Shown: in pieces, positions 29,936-39,265 of the stretch
Position numbering within the stretch: the stretch's first letter is position 1
How the letters are laid out: each line of letters opens with the position of its first letter
Origin: Kitasatospora sp. SUK 42
GTDB taxonomy: Bacteria > Actinomycetota > Actinomycetes > Streptomycetales > Streptomycetaceae
Length of the DNA stretch: 64,000 nt
NCBI RefSeq assembly: GCF_015776785.2
Contig: NZ_LFMD02000003.1
Coordinates: forward strand, 583,798 to 647,797
Direction of reading: 5' to 3'
The notes under the pieces: model-generated
The model's database searches: none
What the model saw: the letters and a program-made list of their open reading frames with translations, nothing else
Told to the model about the DNA's origin: nothing
Program-made: the position numbers and the translations under genes

Positions 29936-31051
29936 ATGGACACGACCGTGGATCTCGATACGTTCTCCTCGCTCGTCGAGCGCCCCGACGACAGCGCCCG
30001 GCGGGCCGCCGAGGAGCGCTGGCAGGAGGCCGGCCGGCCGCGCGGCGGGCTCGGCAGGCTGGAGGAGCTGGGCAGCTGGCTCTCGTCCGTGCAGGGGCGC
30101 TCCCCGGTGCGGCCGGTGTCGGCCCCCAAGGTGCTGCTGTTCGCCGCCGACCACGGCGTGGCCGCGCTCGGGGTCTCCCGGCTGCCCGCCCAGGGCGGCA
30201 CCGCGGCCCGGGTGCGGGCCGTGCTCGACGGCTCCGCGCCGGTGGCCCGGCTGGCCGCGCGCTACGGCGCCGAGGTGCGGGTGGTCGACGTCGCGGTGGA
30301 CACCGACCCCGCGAACTTCCCGGACGAGGTGGTCGCCCACCGCATCCGCCGCGGCTCCGGCCGGATCGACGTCGAGGACGCGCTCAGCCCGGAGGAGACC
30401 GTACGGGCCTTCCGGGCTGGCATGGCCGTCGCCGACGAGGAGGCCGACTCCGGCACCGACCTGGTGCTGCTCGGCGACCTCGGGGTCGGCGCCACCACGG
30501 TGGCAGCCGTGCTGGTCGGCGCGCTGTGCGGGACGGACGCGGCCGCGGTCTGCGGTCGCGGCTCGGGCATCGACGACCGGGTGTGGATGGTCAAGTGCGC
30601 CACCATCCGGGACTCGCTGCGGCGGGCCCGTCCGGTGCTCGGCGACCAGCTGGCGCTGCTCGGCGCCACCGGCGGGGCCGACTTCGCGGCGATCACCGGC
30701 TTCCTGCTGCAGGCCGCCGTCCGGCGCCTGCCGGTGGTGCTGGACGGCGTGGTGTCGGCGGCCTGCGCGCTGGTCGCGCAGCGGATCGCCTTCCGGGCGC
30801 CGGAGTGGTGGCGGGCCGGGCAGTCCAGCGGCGAGCCGGCCCAGGCGAAGGCGTACGACCGGCTGACCCTGACGCCCTTGCAGGACCAGGGCATCACCAT
30901 GGGCGAGGGCGTCGGCGCGGTGCTGGCGCTGCCGCTGCTCCAGGCGGCGGGCGACGCGCTCGCCGACGAGGTGCCGAGGCCGTTCGTACCGTCCGCCCCG
31001 AAGGAGCAGCCGAAGCTGCCGTCGGCGGCGGATCTGCTGCGGAGGCTGTAA
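29936..31051 (+). CDS. cobT: Nicotinate-nucleotide-DMB phosphoribosyltransferase
   Basis: CobT makes alpha-ribazole phosphate, the lower ligand of cobalamin. The 371-residue protein has PRGGLGRLEELGSWL at the start, FAADHGVAALGVS, the GDLGVGATTVAA loop and the C-terminal catalytic region TMGEGVGAVLALPLL. There is no evident ribosome binding site, and the 11-base gap to cobU suggests coupled translation. A perfect palindrome follows the stop. Confidence 0.95.
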   Translation: MDTTVDLDTFSSLVERPDDSARRAAEERWQEAGRPRGGLGRLEELGSWLSSVQGRSPVRPVSAPKVLLFAADHGVAALGVSRLPAQGGTAARVRAVLDGSAPVARLAARYGAEVRVVDVAVDTDPANFPDEVVAHRIRRGSGRIDVEDALSPEETVRAFRAGMAVADEEADSGTDLVLLGDLGVGATTVAAVLVGALCGTDAAAVCGRGSGIDDRVWMVKCATIRDSLRRARPVLGDQLALLGATGGADFAAITGFLLQAAVRRLPVVLDGVVSAACALVAQRIAFRAPEWWRAGQSSGEPAQAKAYDRLTLTPLQDQGITMGEGVGAVLALPLLQAAGDALADEVPRPFVPSAPKEQPKLPSAADLLRRL

Positions 31052-31078
31052 GCCCCCGGTACGACCGGTATCCACCCG

Positions 31079-31106
31079 AAGAACGCCCCTGGCCAGGGGC
31101 GTTCTT
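31079..31106 (+). terminator. Perfect palindrome between cobT and cobS
   Basis: AAGAACGCCCCTGG is followed directly by CCAGGGGCGTTCTT, a 14-bp arm without spacer; the loop would use the central bases. It starts 27 bases after cobT and ends about 20 before cobS. It may attenuate cobS expression rather than stop all transcripts. Confidence 0.7.
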
Positions 31107-31126
31107 GCGTTGAGAGGAACGTGTTC

Positions 31127-31915
31127 ATGGCCGGCGGTGAGCGGGCGGGTTGGGGCGAGGGGCTACGGTTCGCCTTCGGGACGCTGTCGGTGCTGCGGGT
31201 GCGGGTGGAGCGGTGGGACCGGGCCGCCGGGGCGCGGGCGATGCAGGCCGCCCCGGTGGTCGGGCTGGTGCTGGGCACGGCGGCGGCCGGGGCCGGGGCG
31301 CTGGTGGCCTGGCGGGCCGGCGGGCTGCTCGGCGCGGTGACGGCGGTGGGGGTGCTCGCCGCGCTGACCCGGGGGCTGCACCTGGACGGTCTGGCGGACG
31401 TCGCCGACGGGCTGGGCAGCGGCAAACCCGCCGAGGACGCGCTGCGCATCATGAAGCAGTCCGACATCGGTCCGTTCGGCGTACTGACGCTGGTCCTCGT
31501 GCTGCTGGCCCAGATCGCCGCGCTGGCCGGGCAGTTCGGCCACTCGGTGCCGCGCGGCGCGCTCGCGGTGCTCGCGGCGGCGGTGGCCGCCCGGTGCGCG
31601 CTCGCCTGGGGCTGTCTGCGCTCGGTGCCGGCCGCCCGGCCGGGCGGGCTCGGGGCGATGGTGGCGAGCACCGTGTCGCCCGCCGGGGCCGGGGCCGCGA
31701 CGGCCCTGACGGCGCTGGCCGTGGCCGCGCTCGGAATGTTCGACGGATGGTCAGCCCTCCGTCTACCGCTGGCGGTTGTGCTCGGCCTGGGGTGCGCCCG
31801 ACTGCTGCTGGGACGGTGTGTCCGGCGGTTCGGCGGCATCACCGGGGACGTGCTCGGCGCGATGGCGGAGACCGCCGCCACCGGCACGCTGTTCGCCCTG
31901 GCGTTGCTCGGCTGA
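31127..31915 (+). CDS. cobS: Adenosylcobinamide-GDP ribazoletransferase
   Basis: CobS is the integral membrane enzyme that joins adenosylcobinamide-GDP with alpha-ribazole to finish cobalamin. The 262-residue protein has about six helices and the catalytic motif RGLHLDGLADVADGLGSGKP with its Asp residues. The ATG at 31127 lies nine bases after GAGAGG; GTG 31121 is too close. It is the last cob gene in this cluster. Confidence 0.94.
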   Translation: MAGGERAGWGEGLRFAFGTLSVLRVRVERWDRAAGARAMQAAPVVGLVLGTAAAGAGALVAWRAGGLLGAVTAVGVLAALTRGLHLDGLADVADGLGSGKPAEDALRIMKQSDIGPFGVLTLVLVLLAQIAALAGQFGHSVPRGALAVLAAAVAARCALAWGCLRSVPAARPGGLGAMVASTVSPAGAGAATALTALAVAALGMFDGWSALRLPLAVVLGLGCARLLLGRCVRRFGGITGDVLGAMAETAATGTLFALALLG

Positions 31916-32173
31916 CACCGGGCGGCGCGTGATCCCACCATGCGGACTACCATGCGTGAAGCACCGCAGCCCTGCACCGTGGCAGGTCCTGCCCGCCCGG
32001 CGCGTACCGAGGAGCCGGGGCCTCTGGTGTGCGCGGCCGCTAGCGGCGGACGCGCGCGCCAGGGGTCCCGGACCCGCACAACCGCCGGCGGAACGGCCTG
32101 CGACGGCGGGTTGCGCCGGTTCGGCAGCCACGCCGCGACCGGTCGTGGACCGCGAAAGAACAGGACGCATTAC

Positions 32174-33679
32174 GTGACTGCATTGTCTGTGAGCACCTCC
32201 TCCGCCGCCTCGCTGCGCGCGGACGCCCTGGTGGTCGGTGTCGCGAAGGGCCCGAAGGGCATTGTGCTGGCCCCCGGCACCGAGGCCGTGAACGAGGCGT
32301 TCGAGGGCAAGCTGACCGAGGTCCTCAGCACCCTGGGCGCGACCGGCGCCGAGGGCGAGACCGTCAAGGTGCCCTCCCCCGCCGGCCTGAAGGCCGCGCT
32401 CGTGCTCGCGGTCGGCCTCGGCGAGGCCGTCGAGGACGGCTACGAGCTGGAGACGCTGCGCCGCGCCGCGGGTGTCGCCGCCCGTGCCCTGGCCGGTGTC
32501 AAGAAGGCCGCGCTGGCCCTGCCGGCCGAGTCCGCGGAGGAGGTCGAGGCGGTCGCGCTCGGCGGTCTGCTCGGCGCCTACGCCTTCGGCACGTACAAGG
32601 GCAACGGCAACGGCAAGGAGCCGGTCGGCGAGCTGGCCGTGCTGGCCCCCCGCAAGGGCAGCAAGGACTCCAAGGCCGCCGTGGAGCGGGCCGCCGCGAT
32701 CGGCGAGGAGATGAACCGCGCCCGCGACCTGGTCAACACCGCGCCGAACGACCTGAACCCGAAGAGCTTCGCCGCGATCGCCCAGGCGGCCGGCAAGGAG
32801 CACGGCCTCAAGGTCGAGGTGCTGGACGAGAAGGCTCTGACCAAGGGCGGCTTCGGCGGTCTGCTGGGCGTCGGCGGCGGCTCGGTCAACCCGCCGCGGC
32901 TGGTGAAGGTGGCCTACACCCACCCGAAGGCGAAGGCCACGCTGGCGTTCGTCGGCAAGGGCATCACCTACGACTCGGGCGGCATCTCGCTGAAGCCGGC
33001 CGGCCACAACGAGACCATGAAGTGCGACATGGCCGGCGCCGCCGCCGTGTTCGCCGCCGTGGTGGCCGCCAAGCGCCTGGGCCTGGCCGTCAACGTGACC
33101 GCCTGGCTGGCGCTGGCCGAGAACATGCCGTCCGGCTCCGCCACCCGCCCGGGTGACGTGCTGCGCATGTACGGCGGCAAGACCGTCGAGGTGCTGAACA
33201 CCGACGCCGAGGGCCGTCTGGTGCTGGCCGACGCGATCGTGCGGGCCGGCGAGGAGAACCCGGACGTCATCGTCGACGTGGCGACCCTGACCGGCGCCAT
33301 GGTGCTGGCGCTGGGCAACCGCACCTTCGGTGTGATGGCCAACAACGACGAGCTGCGCGACGAGCTGCACGCCCTCGCGGGCGAGGTCGGCGAGCAGTCC
33401 TGGCCGATGCCGCTGCCGGCCGAGCTGCGCAAGGGCATGACCGAGTCGACCATCGCCGACCTGGCCAACATGGGCGAGCGGATGGGCGGCGGCCTGGTGG
33501 CCGGCCTGTTCCTGAAGGAGTTCGTGGCCGAGGGCATCGACTGGGCGCACCTGGACATCGCCGGCCCGGCGTTCCACGAGAGCGCGCCGTTCGGCTACAC
33601 CCCGAAGGGCGGCACCGCGAGCGCGGTGCGCACCCTGGTCCGGTTCGCCGAGCGGACGGCGGCCAACGGCAAGGCCTGA
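32174..33679 (+). CDS. pepA: Leucyl aminopeptidase (M17)
   Basis: This cytosolic zinc-dependent exopeptidase removes N-terminal residues. The 501-residue protein has metal ligands and catalytic residues in GKGITYDSGGISLKPA, MKCDMAGAAAV and the M17 signature NTDAEGRLVLADA. The N-terminal ~170 residues form the macro-like regulatory domain. GTG 32174 is preceded by AGGA about 11 bases upstream. The 258 bases before it hold no other gene. Confidence 0.95.
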   Translation: MTALSVSTSSAASLRADALVVGVAKGPKGIVLAPGTEAVNEAFEGKLTEVLSTLGATGAEGETVKVPSPAGLKAALVLAVGLGEAVEDGYELETLRRAAGVAARALAGVKKAALALPAESAEEVEAVALGGLLGAYAFGTYKGNGNGKEPVGELAVLAPRKGSKDSKAAVERAAAIGEEMNRARDLVNTAPNDLNPKSFAAIAQAAGKEHGLKVEVLDEKALTKGGFGGLLGVGGGSVNPPRLVKVAYTHPKAKATLAFVGKGITYDSGGISLKPAGHNETMKCDMAGAAAVFAAVVAAKRLGLAVNVTAWLALAENMPSGSATRPGDVLRMYGGKTVEVLNTDAEGRLVLADAIVRAGEENPDVIVDVATLTGAMVLALGNRTFGVMANNDELRDELHALAGEVGEQSWPMPLPAELRKGMTESTIADLANMGERMGGGLVAGLFLKEFVAEGIDWAHLDIAGPAFHESAPFGYTPKGGTASAVRTLVRFAERTAANGKA

Positions 33680-34082
33680 TCCGATCGGACCTGAGCCTCG
33701 ACGGGGCCCGGCGCGGTTGCGCCGGGCCCCGTCGGCGTTCCCACGCGGGTTACCTGCGAGTAGGCCATGGCGCCCCGGCGCACCTGTGTTCGCCACGGGC
33801 GAAACTTTGTTCCGCACTGCGGAAGAGGTGGCCGCGAGCGGCGCCGAGGACGCCCGTCCGGCGGCTGTCAATACCGCGCTGAGCTGCAATGATGCCCTTC
33901 CGTCGGGGGTGTTCCCGCCCCGGTGACCACTCCGCGGGACACCCCTGGGGCGGACCCGGACATCAGCCACCGTGAACAAGTGCGAAGATGTATTTCCGGC
34001 ACGACTGGGCGCCCCACAAAGGCTTCCGACCCACCGGACCGCGACCGGCCCGGCGACCCACCCCATGCATGGAGGACGTGAC
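33680..34082. other. pepA-lpdA intergenic region with terminator
   Basis: A perfect hairpin, GACGGGGCCCGGCGC and GCGCCGGGCCCCGTC around GGTT (33700-33733), ends pepA. The rest (33734-34082) must contain the lpdA promoter. I see AT-richer stretches near 33803-33815 and 33866-33893 but no consensus promoter. Several short frames here do not look coding. Confidence 0.6.
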
Positions 34083-35471
34083 GTGGCGAACGACGCCAGC
34101 ACCGTTTTCGACGTAGTCATTCTCGGAGGCGGAAGCGGCGGTTACGCCGCGGCGCTCCGCGCCGCTCAGCTGGGTCTGAGCGTCGCCCTGGTCGAGAAGG
34201 GTGAGCTGGGCGGCACCTGCCTGCACCGCGGCTGCATCCCGACCAAGGCGCTGCTGCACGCCGCCGAGATCGCCGACGAGACGAAGGAGGCCGCCGAGTT
34301 CGGCGTTCTGGCCACCTTCCAGGGCATCGACATCAACGGCGTCCACAAGTACAAGGACGACGTCATCGCCGGCCTGTACAAGGGCCTGCAGGGCCTGGTG
34401 GCCTCCCGCAAGGTCACCTTCATCCAGGGCGAGGGCAAGCTCTCCTCGCAGACCTCGGTGGACGTGAACGGCCAGCGCATCGAAGGCCGCCACATCGTCC
34501 TGGCCACCGGCTCGGTGCCGCGCTCGATCCCGGGCCTGGAGATCGACGGCAACCGCGTGATCTCTTCCGACCACGCCCTCAAGCTCGACCGCATCCCGAA
34601 GTCGGCCGTCATCCTCGGCGGCGGCGTCATCGGCGTCGAGTTCGCCTCGGTCTGGAAGTCCTTCGGCGTCGACGTCACCATCGTCGAGGCGCTGCCGCAC
34701 CTCGTCCCGCTGGAGGACGAGAACTCCTCCAAGCTGCTGGAGCGCGCCTTCCGCAAGCGCGGCATCAAGTTCGAGCTGAAGGCCCGCTTCTCGGGCGTCG
34801 AGTACACCGAGGCCGGTGTCCGCGTCTCCACCGAGAACGGCAAGCAGATCGACGCCGACCTGCTGCTCGTCGCCATCGGCCGCGGCCCGGTCTCGGCCGG
34901 CCTCGGCTACGAGGAGAACGGCGTCGCGATGGACCGCGGCTACGTCCTGGTCGACGAGTACATGCGCACCAACGTGCCCACCATCTCGGCCGTCGGCGAC
35001 CTCGCCCCGACCCTGCAGCTCGCCCACGTCGGCTTCGCCGAGGGCATCCTGGTCGCCGAGCGCCTGGCCGGCCTCAAGCCGGTCCCGATCGACTACGACG
35101 GCGTTCCGCGCGTGACCTACTCCAACCCCGAGGTGGCCTCCGTCGGCATCTCCGAGGCCAAGGCCGTCGAGCTGTACGGCAAGGAGAAGGTCGTCACCCT
35201 GAAGTACAACCTGGCCGGCAACGGCAAGAGCAAGATCCTGAAGACCGCCGGCGAGATCAAGCTCGTCCAGGTCAAGGACGGCGCCGTGGTCGGCGTCCAC
35301 ATGGTCGGCGCCCGCATGGGCGAGCAGGTCGGCGAAGCCCAGCTGATCTACAACTGGGAGGCCCTGCCGGCCGAGGTCGCGCAGCTCATCCACGCGCACC
35401 CGACCCAGTCCGAGGCCCTGGGCGAGGCGCACCTGGCGCTGGCCGGCAAGCCGCTGCACGCGCACGACTGA
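34083..35471 (+). CDS. lpdA: Dihydrolipoyl dehydrogenase (E3)
   Basis: E3 reoxidises the dihydrolipoyl groups of 2-oxoacid dehydrogenase complexes and passes electrons to NAD. The 462-residue protein has the FAD motif VVILGGGSGGYAAALRA, the redox disulfide GGTCLHRGCIPTKALL, the NAD motif ILGGGVIGVEFAS and the C-terminal His-Glu pair in HAHPTQSEALGEAH. GGAGG lies seven bases before GTG 34083. sucB follows 66 bases downstream in one unit; no E1 gene is present. Confidence 0.96.
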   Translation: MANDASTVFDVVILGGGSGGYAAALRAAQLGLSVALVEKGELGGTCLHRGCIPTKALLHAAEIADETKEAAEFGVLATFQGIDINGVHKYKDDVIAGLYKGLQGLVASRKVTFIQGEGKLSSQTSVDVNGQRIEGRHIVLATGSVPRSIPGLEIDGNRVISSDHALKLDRIPKSAVILGGGVIGVEFASVWKSFGVDVTIVEALPHLVPLEDENSSKLLERAFRKRGIKFELKARFSGVEYTEAGVRVSTENGKQIDADLLLVAIGRGPVSAGLGYEENGVAMDRGYVLVDEYMRTNVPTISAVGDLAPTLQLAHVGFAEGILVAERLAGLKPVPIDYDGVPRVTYSNPEVASVGISEAKAVELYGKEKVVTLKYNLAGNGKSKILKTAGEIKLVQVKDGAVVGVHMVGARMGEQVGEAQLIYNWEALPAEVAQLIHAHPTQSEALGEAHLALAGKPLHAHD

Positions 35472-35537
35472 TCGCGCCCACCACCCCCCGTTTCCAGTAC
35501 TTCCCGTACGCAAGACTTGATAGGAGTCGCTGAAACC

Positions 35538-37331
35538 ATGGCGGTCTCAGTAACACTGCCCGCGCTGGGCGAGAGCGTTTCCGAGGGCACCGTCACCCGC
35601 TGGCTGAAGGCCGAGGGTGAGCGTGTCGAGGTCGACGAGCCGCTGCTTGAGGTCTCGACCGACAAGGTCGACACCGAGATCCCGGCCCCGGCCTCCGGCA
35701 TCCTGGCCTCGATCAAGGTCGGCGAGGACGAGACCGTCGAGGTCGGCGCCGAGCTGGCCGTCATCGACGACGGTTCCGGTGCCCCGGTCGCCGCCCCGGC
35801 CCCCGTCGCGGAGGCCGCTCCGGCCGCCGCCCCGGTTGCCGCTCCGGCTGCTCCGGTCGCCGCTCCGGCTCCGGTCGCCGAGGCCCCCGCCGCCGCTCCG
35901 GCCGCTCCGGCCGGCGACGCCACCCCGGTGCTGCTGCCCGCGCTGGGCGAGTCGGTCACCGAGGGCACCGTCACCCGCTGGCTGAAGGCCGAGGGCGAGA
36001 CCGTCGAGGTCGACGAGCCGCTGCTTGAGGTCTCCACCGACAAGGTCGACACCGAGATCCCGTCGCCGGTCGCCGGTGTCGTCGTCAAGATCCTGGTCGG
36101 CGAGGACGAGACCGCCGAGGTCGGCGCCCAGCTCGCGCTGATCGGCGCCCCGGGTGCCGCCGCTGCCGCTCCGGCCCCGGCTGCCGCTCCGGCCCCGGCT
36201 GCCGCTCCGGCCCCGGCTGCCGCCCCGGCTCCGGTCGCTCCCGCCGCCCCGGCGCCCGTGGCCCCGGCCGCTCCGGCCCCGGCTCCGGTTGCCGCCGCTC
36301 CGGCTCCGGTCGCCCCCGCTGCCCCGGCTCCGGTCGCCGCCCCGGCTCCGGTCGCCGCTCCGGCCCCCGTCGCCCCGGCCGCTCCGGCCGCCCCGGTGGC
36401 CGACAACGGTGACGCCTACGTCACCCCGCTGGTGCGCAAGCTCGCCGCCGAGCACGGCGTCGCGCTGTCCTCCGTCGCCGGCACCGGCGTCGGCGGCCGC
36501 ATCCGCAAGCAGGACGTCATCGCCGCCGCGGAGGCCGCCAAGGCCGCTCCGGCCCCGGTCGCCGCTGCCGCCCCGGCCGCCGCGCCGAAGGCCGCCGCCG
36601 CGCCGTCCGCCCTGCGCGGTCAGACGGTCAAGATGACCCGCATGCGCAAGGTCATCGGCGACAACATGCTGAAGGCCCTGCACGAGCAGGCCCAGCTGAC
36701 CAGCGTGGTCGAGGTGGACGTCACCAGGATCATGTCGCTGCGCAACAAGGCCAAGGACGGCTTCCTCGCCCGCGAGGGCGTCAAGCTGTCCCCGATGCCG
36801 TTCTTCGTGAAGGCCGCCGCCCAGGCGCTGAAGGCCCACGCGGTCATCAACGCCCGGATCAACGAGGCCGAGGGCACCATCACCTACTTCGACACCGAGA
36901 ACATCGGTATCGCGGTGGACTCCGAGAAGGGTCTGATGACCCCGGTCATCAAGGGTGCGGGCGACCTCAACATCGCCGGCATCTCGAAGAAGACCGCCGA
37001 GCTGGCCACCAAGGTCCGCGACAGCAAGATCACCCCGGACGAGCTGTCCGGCGCCACCTTCACCATCAGCAACACCGGCTCGCGCGGTGCGCTGTTCGAC
37101 ACCGTGATCGTGCCGCCGAACCAGGTCGCCATCCTGGGCATCGGCGCCACCGTCAAGCGCCCGGTCGTCATCGAGGCCGACGGCGGCACCGCCATCGGCA
37201 TCCGCGACATGGTCTACCTGTCGCTCTCCTACGACCACCGCCTGGTGGACGGCGCCGACGCCGCCCGCTACCTGGTCGCGGTCAAGGAGATCCTGGAGGC
37301 CGGCGAGTTCGAGGTCGAGCTCGGCCTCTGA
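35538..37331 (+). CDS. sucB: 2-oxoacid dehydrogenase E2, dihydrolipoamide succinyltransferase
   Basis: E2 forms the core of the complex and moves acyl groups to CoA. The 597-residue protein has two nearly identical lipoyl domains (about 1-80 and 130-205), each with the lipoylated Lys in [10 protein letters not shown]. Then come a long Ala-Pro swinging-arm linker, an E1/E3-binding domain ([15 protein letters not shown]) and a catalytic domain with [18 protein letters not shown] lies 12 bases before the ATG. Streptomycete members are annotated SucB; specificity for 2-oxoglutarate versus pyruvate is not proven. Confidence 0.93.
   Translation: MAVSVTLPALGESVSEGTVTRWLKAEGERVEVDEPLLEVSTDKVDTEIPAPASGILASIKVGEDETVEVGAELAVIDDGSGAPVAAPAPVAEAAPAAAPVAAPAAPVAAPAPVAEAPAAAPAAPAGDATPVLLPALGESVTEGTVTRWLKAEGETVEVDEPLLEVSTDKVDTEIPSPVAGVVVKILVGEDETAEVGAQLALIGAPGAAAAAPAPAAAPAPAAAPAPAAAPAPVAPAAPAPVAPAAPAPAPVAAAPAPVAPAAPAPVAAPAPVAAPAPVAPAAPAAPVADNGDAYVTPLVRKLAAEHGVALSSVAGTGVGGRIRKQDVIAAAEAAKAAPAPVAAAAPAAAPKAAAAPSALRGQTVKMTRMRKVIGDNMLKALHEQAQLTSVVEVDVTRIMSLRNKAKDGFLAREGVKLSPMPFFVKAAAQALKAHAVINARINEAEGTITYFDTENIGIAVDSEKGLMTPVIKGAGDLNIAGISKKTAELATKVRDSKITPDELSGATFTISNTGSRGALFDTVIVPPNQVAILGIGATVKRPVVIEADGGTAIGIRDMVYLSLSYDHRLVDGADAARYLVAVKEILEAGEFEVELGL
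36162..36233 (+). repeat. 18-bp tandem repeat inside the sucB linker
   Basis: Three perfect copies of GCTGCCGCTCCGGCCCCG and a diverged fourth encode AAPAPA units of the flexible linker. Such repeats can change copy number by slippage and so alter linker length. Confidence 0.85.
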
Positions 37332-37348
37332 CCCTCCACGGTCCCTAC

Positions 37349-37384
37349 GGAACCCCGCGTCGTCCCCGGACGGCGCGGGGTTCC
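37349..37384 (+). terminator. Terminator after sucB
   Basis: GGAACCCCGCGTCGTCC pairs with GGACGGCGCGGGGTTCC (17 bp, one T-G pair) with a two-base spacer. It lies 17 bases past the sucB stop. Confidence 0.8.
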
Positions 37385-37458
37385 GCCGTTCCCGCCACTG
37401 GCGTTTCGTCCGGTCATGGCATGCGCGGAGACGGCTGAACGGCGATGCTTGAGCGGTG

Positions 37459-37974
37459 ATGGACGAGACCGACTTCTGGCAGATCATCGACGAGACCCGG
37501 GAGGCCGCCGACGGCGATCCCGACGAGCAGGCCGACCAGCTGGTCGAACACCTGGTCCGGCTGACCCCGGACGACGTGATCGACTTCGCCCGGCTGTTCG
37601 AGGCACGGTTCCAACGCGCCTACCGCCACGACCTGTGGGGCGCGGCCTACCTGTTGCTGGGCGGCGCCTCCGACGACTCCTTCGACTACTTCCGCTGCTG
37701 GCTGATCGGCCAGGGCCGGGACGTCTTCGAGGGCGGGCTGGCCGAACCCGACGACCTGGCGGACCTGTTGCCCGAGTTCGACGAGGAGGAGGACGGCGAG
37801 GCCGAGGACCTCGGCTACGCCGCCGACGAGGCGTACGAGCGGCTGACCGGCCTGCCGCTGCCGGAGGTGGGCGGGCCGCAGCCCTCGCGGCCGTCCGGGC
37901 CGGCGCTGGACTTCGAGGACCCGGACGTGATGGCGAAACGCTTCCCCAAGCTCTGGGAGCGCTACGGGGACTAG
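37459..37974 (+). CDS. DUF4240 domain protein
   Basis: The 171-residue acidic protein begins MDETDFWQIIDETREAADGD, the typical DUF4240 start, and contains DDSFDYFRCWLIGQGRDVFE. The C-terminal segment FEDPDVMAKRFPKLWERYGD is also typical. The family has no known activity; it resembles immunity or regulatory proteins in size and acidity. ATG 37459 is used; GTG 37456 is directly before it. The next gene is convergent, with tandem repeats between. Confidence 0.8.
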   Translation: MDETDFWQIIDETREAADGDPDEQADQLVEHLVRLTPDDVIDFARLFEARFQRAYRHDLWGAAYLLLGGASDDSFDYFRCWLIGQGRDVFEGGLAEPDDLADLLPEFDEEEDGEAEDLGYAADEAYERLTGLPLPEVGGPQPSRPSGPALDFEDPDVMAKRFPKLWERYGD

Positions 37975-37982
37975 GACGCGTC

Positions 37983-38067
37983 AGGTGCCGGTTCCCGTCG
38001 GGTGCTGGTCCCCGTCGGGTGCCGGTTCCCCTCGGGTGCCGGTTCCCCTCGGGTGCCGGTTCCCCTC
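37983..38067. repeat. Five-copy 17-bp minisatellite
   Basis: The unit GGGTGCCGGTTCCCCTC occurs three times perfectly, preceded by two diverged copies (CCCGTC endings), with further decayed units to about 38097. It fills the space between the DUF4240 stop and the convergent DUF2510 gene. Confidence 0.88.
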
Positions 38068-38083
38068 GGGTGCCAGGACGCCG

Positions 38084-39154
38084 TCAGGTGCTGCTGCCGG
38101 AGGAGCCGTCCTGCCTGATGCCCCGGAGGATCTGGTCCAGCACCGAGGCGTCCGGCGCGGCCGGGTCGTCGTCCACGCCGCCCTCGAAGACGACGTAGCC
38201 GCCGCCCTTGGCCGGGACGGCGGCCAGCACGACGTAGCCCTGGGTGCCGTCCGAGGTGCGGATGTGCCAGCGGGTGGCGTAGCCGGACACTCCGGCGATG
38301 GTGACGGAGCCGGAGCCGGAGTCGGTGTGCGAGGTGACCCCGCTGAAGACCTGCCCCGCGTAGACGGGCATCGCGGTGTCGGCGGCCGCCTTCGCCGTGG
38401 CGCCCTGGACGGTGTCCTTCTCGATCGAGAACTGGCCGCGGATGCACTGGTTGCCGTCCGCGCAGGTGTAGCGGCCGCTGCCGAGGTAGACCGTCGAGTG
38501 CTGGGAGTTGGTCGACACCTCCCAGCCCTCGAACACCGGGACGGAGATCGCGTGCTGCGCGTCCGGCACGGTGGTCTTGAGGACCGGGGCGGGCTTGGGC
38601 GGCGCCACGGTGGGCGAGGACGTGGTCGGGGTGGGGCTCGGCGTGGGGCTGTCGCTCCGGCTGACCGGGACGGTGGGGGCCGGGGTCGGGTCCGCCTTCG
38701 GGTCCCCGCCCTGGCTGAGCAGGATCCCGGCGATGATCCCGCCCACGGCGAGCACGCCGACCGCGATGCCGATGATCACACCGGGCTTGGTCCTGGCGGG
38801 GGCGGGCGGCTGGTAGCCCGGACCGGGATAGGCGTAGCCGGCGCCCGGGTAGGCCTCCTGGCCGGGGTAGCCGTAGCCGGGTGTCTGGGCCTGGCCCGGG
38901 TAGCCGTAACCGGGCTGCTGGGCCGCGCCCTGGCTGGGGTACCCGTACTCGGGGGCCTGGCCCGGGTAGCCGTAGCCGGGCCGCTGGGCGGAGGGCTGCC
39001 AGGTCTGGGTCGGCGCGTCGGCGAGCTGTCCCGCGCCGCCCTGGAGCGGCCTGACCTCGCTGGTCCAGGCGTTGCCGTCCCACCAGCGCTCGTGACCCGG
39101 GGTGCCGTCCGCACCGGGGACCGGGTACCACCCGGGAGGCGTCGAGTTGCTCAC
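38084..39154 (-). CDS. DUF2510 membrane protein with YGYPGQ repeats
   Basis: The 356-residue protein starts with a DUF2510 motif (TPPGWYPVPGADGTPGHERW) typical of actinobacterial membrane proteins. A Gly/Tyr/Pro/Gln-rich low-complexity segment with repeated YGYPGQ follows, then one membrane helix (VIIGIAVGVLAVGGIIAGIL), a Pro/Thr/Ser linker and an extracellular domain with two Cys (YTCADGNQC). GTG 39154 is chosen over the frame to 39220; TACCGT ends seven bases upstream, so it may be leaderless. Function unknown. Confidence 0.8.
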   Translation of the reverse strand: MSNSTPPGWYPVPGADGTPGHERWWDGNAWTSEVRPLQGGAGQLADAPTQTWQPSAQRPGYGYPGQAPEYGYPSQGAAQQPGYGYPGQAQTPGYGYPGQEAYPGAGYAYPGPGYQPPAPARTKPGVIIGIAVGVLAVGGIIAGILLSQGGDPKADPTPAPTVPVSRSDSPTPSPTPTTSSPTVAPPKPAPVLKTTVPDAQHAISVPVFEGWEVSTNSQHSTVYLGSGRYTCADGNQCIRGQFSIEKDTVQGATAKAAADTAMPVYAGQVFSGVTSHTDSGSGSVTIAGVSGYATRWHIRTSDGTQGYVVLAAVPAKGGGYVVFEGGVDDDPAAPDASVLDQILRGIRQDGSSGSST

Positions 39155-39265
39155 GGGCGTACGGTACCCGGCGGGGCGCCGCTCCAGACAGCGCGGTTGC
39201 GTCACGACTCTGCACCACAAGCGGCCTGACGGTGCATCACTTAGTGGGCCCGGTCGGCCAGGGGC

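Noticed and set aside
33717-33926. 69-residue plus frame between pepA and lpdA
   Set aside because: Starts inside the pepA terminator region, with no binding site and no conserved features.
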